A stretch of 64,000 nucleotides of DNA from Thermomicrobiales bacterium (GTDB lineage Bacteria; Chloroflexota; Chloroflexia; Thermomicrobiales; UBA6265). The stretch lies in assembly GCA_020432165.1 (NCBI GenBank), contig JAGQGU010000007.1, forward strand, positions 1 to 64,000, written 5' to 3'. The translations under genes were made by a program, and so were the position numbers. How positions within the stretch are numbered: position 1 is the first letter of the stretch; each line of letters opens with the position of its first letter. The notes under the pieces are model-generated. The model did not search any database and was not told where the DNA came from. It saw only the letters and a program-made list of their open reading frames with translations. Below, piece after piece: positions 60,826 to 64,000 of this stretch.

Positions 60826-61182
60826 ATGATGACGCGCTTCTCACTCCTCAATATCATCTACACCAACGCTATGACTGCCTCAGTCGCCTTCTATGAGGCG
60901 CTCGGCCTGGATCGTAAGATCGCAGGCGAGGTCGATCCCTGGTGGAACGAGTTCACGCTCGATCATGCAGCGCTGGCGTTGCACTGGAATGAGGGACGTG
61001 AGTTTCCCACTACCTCGAATCCAGAGTTGCATCTCCAGGTCGCTGCGGACGAGTTCGATGCTGTATACGATGCAGTGGCATCGATACAACCATCGGGGAT
61101 GCAGGAACTGGAAGGTTTGGGTCGTTATTTTGTGCTCACCGATCCGAACGGTGTGCGCGTGCAGATCAATGAGGTGAACTAG
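60826..61182 (+). CDS. VOC-family protein
   Basis: A glyoxalase/dioxygenase-fold protein of about 118 residues (LLNIIYTNAMTASVAFYEAL, FTLDHAALALHWNEGRE, VLTDPNGVRVQINEV). ATG 60826, ATG 60829 and GTG 60814 are all possible starts, each with a GGAAGGG or AGGGG upstream. It ends exactly where the nitroreductase gene begins (TAG then ATG), so the two are coupled and may process the same xenobiotic-like compound. Confidence 0.85.
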   Translation: MMTRFSLLNIIYTNAMTASVAFYEALGLDRKIAGEVDPWWNEFTLDHAALALHWNEGREFPTTSNPELHLQVAADEFDAVYDAVASIQPSGMQELEGLGRYFVLTDPNGVRVQINEVN

Positions 61183-61782
61183 ATGAGCGATCTCTCTTTG
61201 CATGACATCATTCGCAAACGCCGCATGACACGGAACTTCACGGAAGAACCATTGGCATGGGAGGTTATCGAGCGTATCGTCGATAACGCGCGTCGCGGGC
61301 CAACCGCTGGCTACAGTCAGGGTGTTGCCTTCGTGGCGGTGACGGATGCCGCTACCCGCGCACGCATCGCCGAGATCGCGGGCGAGGAATGGTACGTGAA
61401 GAGTGGTCATGAACCGTTCATGAGTCGGGCACCGCTGGCACTTATCATCACGACCAGTGAGGAAATCTATCACCAGCGCTACAACGAGCCGGACAAGAAG
61501 GCCAAGGGTCAGGAAGAGATCGGTTGGCCGATTCCCTATTGGCACACCGATGCTGGTGCTGCAATGATGCTGGCGCTGCTTTCGGCGGTGGATGAAGGCC
61601 TGGGCTCGGCATTTGTCGGTGTTTACGATCCATCCGAACTTCAGCGTGCGCTGGGTATCCCGGAAGAGCATCTGCCGATCGGCATCGCCTTCATTGGCCA
61701 TGCGGCACCGGATGTGCCGAGCGGCTCGCTCAAGCGTGGACGTCGCCCTCTGGAAACCGTGCTGCATCGGGAGAAGTGGTAG
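61183..61782 (+). CDS. Nitroreductase-family oxidoreductase
   Basis: A 199-residue FMN-dependent reductase. IIRKRRMTRNFTEEPLAWEV gives the Arg-Arg/Lys FMN phosphate region, TAGYSQGVAFVAV the flavin pocket, DAGAAMMLALLSAVDEGLGS and FIGHAAPD the dimer interface and C-terminal loop. Members reduce nitroaromatics, flavins or deiodinate tyrosines; the substrate is unknown. It starts directly after the VOC stop. Confidence 0.9.
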   Translation: MSDLSLHDIIRKRRMTRNFTEEPLAWEVIERIVDNARRGPTAGYSQGVAFVAVTDAATRARIAEIAGEEWYVKSGHEPFMSRAPLALIITTSEEIYHQRYNEPDKKAKGQEEIGWPIPYWHTDAGAAMMLALLSAVDEGLGSAFVGVYDPSELQRALGIPEEHLPIGIAFIGHAAPDVPSGSLKRGRRPLETVLHREKW

Positions 61783-61788
61783 CGATAG

Positions 61789-62238
61789 CTACTTCGGGAG
61801 TTCACTTAGTATGTGCGCGGTGTAGTTCAGTACATTGCTGCCGCATTGACTGCCTTGGGCATCGATAGCTGTTCCTTCTCCCAACTCCGTCACGGAGATC
61901 TCCAGCGTGATCTTGCCTCGGCTTAACAGAAGATGCACCAGCGCCAACCATACGGAGAGGCAGCCGAGGGCAACCGTGGTACCTAGATGCGCATCGCGAT
62001 CGGTCTGCATGATGAGGGTGGAATCATCCCGGAAGCCGAGCGTCCATTGATCGCGTGCGAGCTGCGTCTGCAGGGTATCAAGCGTGAGCGCAGGTGAAAG
62101 CGCTGCATATGCTGTGATTCTGAACGGTTTTGCGTTCTGATAGTTGAGATAGCTGATGAAGATGGCAAGTAGAACGAGCACAATGATAATGATCCAGCCG
62201 CTCATGCCAATGCCGGTACTTGCCTGAACCTGGTTCAT
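61789..62238 (-). CDS. Small membrane protein of unknown function
   Basis: A 149-residue protein: an N-terminal helix (GWIIIIVLVLLAIFISYL), a soluble domain (TLQTQLARDQWTLGFRDDST) and a second hydrophobic helix (LGTTVALGCLSVWLALVHLL) followed by about 45 residues. No family is recognised. AGAGGAG lies 9 nt before the ATG. It converges on the nitroreductase gene. Confidence 0.65.
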   Translation of the reverse strand: MNQVQASTGIGMSGWIIIIVLVLLAIFISYLNYQNAKPFRITAYAALSPALTLDTLQTQLARDQWTLGFRDDSTLIMQTDRDAHLGTTVALGCLSVWLALVHLLLSRGKITLEISVTELGEGTAIDAQGSQCGSNVLNYTAHILSELPK

Positions 62239-62340
62239 TTGTTTGCTCCTCTCACTGTAACCTCAGAGTAACAGGCATCGGTCGACATCAAACCCATTGG
62301 CATAGGTGTCTGCGGCAACACATCAGGAGATTGCGAGAAC

Positions 62341-62784
62341 ATGGCAGAACCACCGCGAAGTGAATCTCAGGGTCTCCCGGGCTCGATTATTGTGCTCGGG
62401 GCGCTCTCGGTGTTGATCCTGCTGCTGGCGCTTGCGGTCGGACTGATCGGCTTCGGTATCGTCGATATCGATGGCGAGGATACGCCTACCCCAATTGCTG
62501 TTGCCACGGGTGAGGAGTTGCAGTTCAGCGGATTCACGGTGCGGGAATCTCGGCAGGTGGAGAATCGCCGCGAGATGGATGTTGATGTCTCCGTTACCAA
62601 TACTGGTGGGGAGACACTGGCAAATACCACGCTGATCGTGCAGTGCCTGGATGGTGGAAATGTTAGTGATAGCCAGTTGATTCCCAGCATTGCGCCGGGC
62701 GAGACGATTACCTATTCCCTGATGCTTACCGGCACCGGCGAACCGGGCTGTACCTCGCCGGTGGTCGATTTCGATACGCCTTAG
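62341..62784 (+). CDS. Membrane-anchored extracytoplasmic protein
   Basis: A 147-residue protein: short cytosolic start, one helix (SIIVLGALSVLILLLALAVG), a Thr/Pro linker (DIDGEDTPTPIAVA) and a beta-sandwich-like exterior domain with two cysteines (LIVQCLDGG, GEPGCTSPVV) that could form a disulphide. The pattern of alternating hydrophobics in DVDVSVTNTGGETLANTTLI resembles FxLYD/DUF4352-type domains. No specific role. Confidence 0.65.
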   Translation: MAEPPRSESQGLPGSIIVLGALSVLILLLALAVGLIGFGIVDIDGEDTPTPIAVATGEELQFSGFTVRESRQVENRREMDVDVSVTNTGGETLANTTLIVQCLDGGNVSDSQLIPSIAPGETITYSLMLTGTGEPGCTSPVVDFDTP

Positions 62785-62833
62785 GCACGGATTGCCCCAT
62801 CGTCTCGCCATATTCCAGGCTGCCAATCCTTCG

Positions 62834-62849
62834 GCCCCCGGGGCTACGT
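62834..62849 (+). repeat. Half copy of the family-1 palindrome
   Basis: GCCCCCGGGGCTACG-like remnant between the membrane protein gene and mnmE. Confidence 0.45.
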
Positions 62850-62866
62850 CTGAGATAGGCCGAGGG

Positions 62867-64000
62867 TTACTTCCCGATGCAGAACGTGGAGAAAATCTCC
62901 AGCAGGACCGCTTCATCCACGTTCTCACCAGTGACCTCGCCGACGGCATGCAAGGCGGCCCGGACGGAGGTTGCCAGCAGATCCTGGGGCACGCCGCTGG
63001 CATGAGCGGCCATTGCATCGGTGACATGTGCATACGCGCGATCCAGTGCCGATCGTTGCCGGGCATTGACCAGACTCGGCTGCACACCCGCACCGGCTCT
63101 CAAGACTCCATGAAACACAGCCTCTACGTCGCTGATACCATCGCCCGTGCCAGCGCTGACATGAGCAATCGGTATATCCGGGAGAAGTACGGTTAACTCC
63201 TCCTGCGATACCTGGGCCAGATCGTGCTTGTTGATCACGATCACCACCGGAGCACGCTGATCCGGCGGGCGATTCGCCAGCACCTGCCCGATCTCCAGGT
63301 CATCCGGTGTCGGAGCTACCGAGCCATCAACCACCAATGCCACCAACGCGGCGGTGGCAAGTGCCTGGCGGCTGCGTTCCACCCCGATTTGCTCGACCGG
63401 ATCCTCGGTCTCCACAATGCCTGCGGTATCGAGGAGCGTGGCTGCGATGCCACCGAGATTCATCGATTCCCGAATCACATCACGGGTGGTGCCAGCGATG
63501 GGCGTGACGATCGAGCGGTCACTACGCAGCAGTGCGTTGAGCAGACTACTCTTGCCAACGTTTGGTCGCCCCACCAGCGCAATTGTGGCGCCATCGCGGT
63601 AGAGCATGCCGCTGTTGGCACCAGCAATGACCGCCGCCAGCGCCGCTTCCGCCTGTTGCAAACCATCGTCGATATCCGATGTTTCGATTTCGTCATCCGG
63701 GAAATCGGCACTGGCATCGAGATAGGCAAGGAGCTTCACCAGAGCTGTGCTGGCTGGGGCAAGCCGTTGCGAGAGTTCGCCTGCGAGATCATTCACCGCC
63801 AGCCGCAAACTCTCCGGTGTTTGCGCGCCGATGACATTGAGCACGGCTTCGGCCTGGGCGAGATCGAGCCGACCGTGTAGAAATGCTCGCAATGTAAACT
63901 CGCCCCGCTCCGCAGGTCGCGCTCCGGCCGCCAGAGCAACACGCAGGGTTTCCCGGAGTGGAAGTGGACCACCGTGACAACTGATCTCGACGGTATCCTC
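62867..64000 (-). CDS. mnmE: tRNA modification GTPase MnmE (5' part outside window)
   Basis: The C-terminal 378 residues of MnmE, which with MnmG makes the cmnm5 modification at U34 of tRNAs. The frame runs to the window edge, starting EDTVEISCHGG, so the N-terminal domain is cut off. Visible: helical domain part 1 (GEFTLRAFLHGRLDLAQAEA), the G domain with G1 GRPNVGKSS, G2 TPIAGTTRD, G3 DTAGI, G4 NKHD, and helical domain part 2 ending in the conserved FCIGK whose cysteine is functional. mnmE often lies in the rpmH-rnpA-yidC-jag run; here it is 10 kb away. Confidence 0.96.
   Translation of the reverse strand, partial: EDTVEISCHGGPLPLRETLRVALAAGARPAERGEFTLRAFLHGRLDLAQAEAVLNVIGAQTPESLRLAVNDLAGELSQRLAPASTALVKLLAYLDASADFPDDEIETSDIDDGLQQAEAALAAVIAGANSGMLYRDGATIALVGRPNVGKSSLLNALLRSDRSIVTPIAGTTRDVIRESMNLGGIAATLLDTAGIVETEDPVEQIGVERSRQALATAALVALVVDGSVAPTPDDLEIGQVLANRPPDQRAPVVIVINKHDLAQVSQEELTVLLPDIPIAHVSAGTGDGISDVEAVFHGVLRAGAGVQPSLVNARQRSALDRAYAHVTDAMAAHASGVPQDLLATSVRAALHAVGEVTGENVDEAVLLEIFSTFCIGK

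Noticed and set aside
1-64000. CRISPR arrays, tRNA/rRNA genes, insertion sequences or prophage
   Set aside because: No regularly spaced direct repeats, no tRNA arm patterns, no rRNA, transposase or phage proteins were recognised; the palindromes are irregularly dispersed.

Overview
The window looks like chromosomal DNA of a moderately GC-rich, free-living bacterium, most likely a Chloroflexota member related to Thermomicrobia. That placement is inference: it rests on protein style (Tat-exported lipid-free binding proteins, VanW/LytR wall proteins, a Qng1-type queuosine hydrolase, many DinB and YCII paralogues) and on many short palindromic intergenic repeats. Nothing read as tRNA, rRNA, insertion sequence, prophage or CRISPR. 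The window lies beside the replication origin: jag-yidC-yidD-rnpA-rpmH run leftwards (49.1-52.1 kb), and a gene-free stretch at 54.1-54.5 kb carries a cluster of DnaA boxes, although dnaA itself is not in the window. Two parS-like palindromes lie about 31 kb to the left, at 23.4 kb.

Layout. 1-1.37 kb: no recognisable gene, repeats only. 1.37-5.8 kb (minus): peptide importer (binding protein, two permeases, no ATPases) with a class A beta-lactamase-fold hydrolase. 6.05-7.67 kb (minus): a TIM-barrel/DUF309 fusion preceded by a small overlapping frame that carries one in-frame TGA followed by a SECIS-like hairpin, a candidate selenoprotein or a broken gene. 7.9-11.6 kb: smc. 12-18.2 kb: a DinB-like protein, a NirK-like two-domain copper protein, a methyltransferase, a HEAT-like protein, HAD phosphatase, YaiI, Nudix and metallo-beta-lactamase genes. 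18.3-20.9 kb: ABC-2 exporter operon. 21-26.6 kb: LytR-family wall ligase, ndk, dcd, a GNAT acetyltransferase and small proteins. 26.7-26.9 kb: an array of four related hairpins. 27-30.7 kb (minus): pyruvate/2-oxoacid dehydrogenase E1alpha-E1beta-E2. 31-36.1 kb: YccF, a GyrI-like protein, two MFS carriers, an Lrp regulator and a 38-residue membrane protein. 36.2-38.2 kb: two YCII/DGPF proteins with an ECF42-type sigma factor and a matching promoter. 38.5-43.8 kb: VanW protein, two-component system, cyclophilin. 43.8-49.1 kb: a small membrane protein, SRAP protein, TPR protein, orphan adenine methyltransferase, cytosine-deaminase-like amidohydrolase, PfkB kinase. 49.1-52.1 kb: origin-side translation and membrane-insertion cluster. 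52.2-54 kb: nucleotidyltransferase and EboE-like TIM barrel. 54-54.5 kb: oriC candidate. 54.6-62.8 kb: VOC protein, rlmN, 5-oxoprolinase (pxpA, fused pxpBC), metallo-hydrolase, DinB plus Qng1, VOC plus nitroreductase, two small membrane proteins. 62.9 kb to the edge: mnmE (5' end outside).

Working together: the importer with its hydrolase and the 5-oxoprolinase set suggest peptide and amino-acid scavenging; VanW, LytR and the two-component system concern the envelope; smc, the parS-like sites and the oriC candidate concern chromosome replication and segregation. At least three families of intergenic repeats are present. The commonest is a short hairpin whose two arms change together from copy to copy while the 3' tail GCTACG stays constant.
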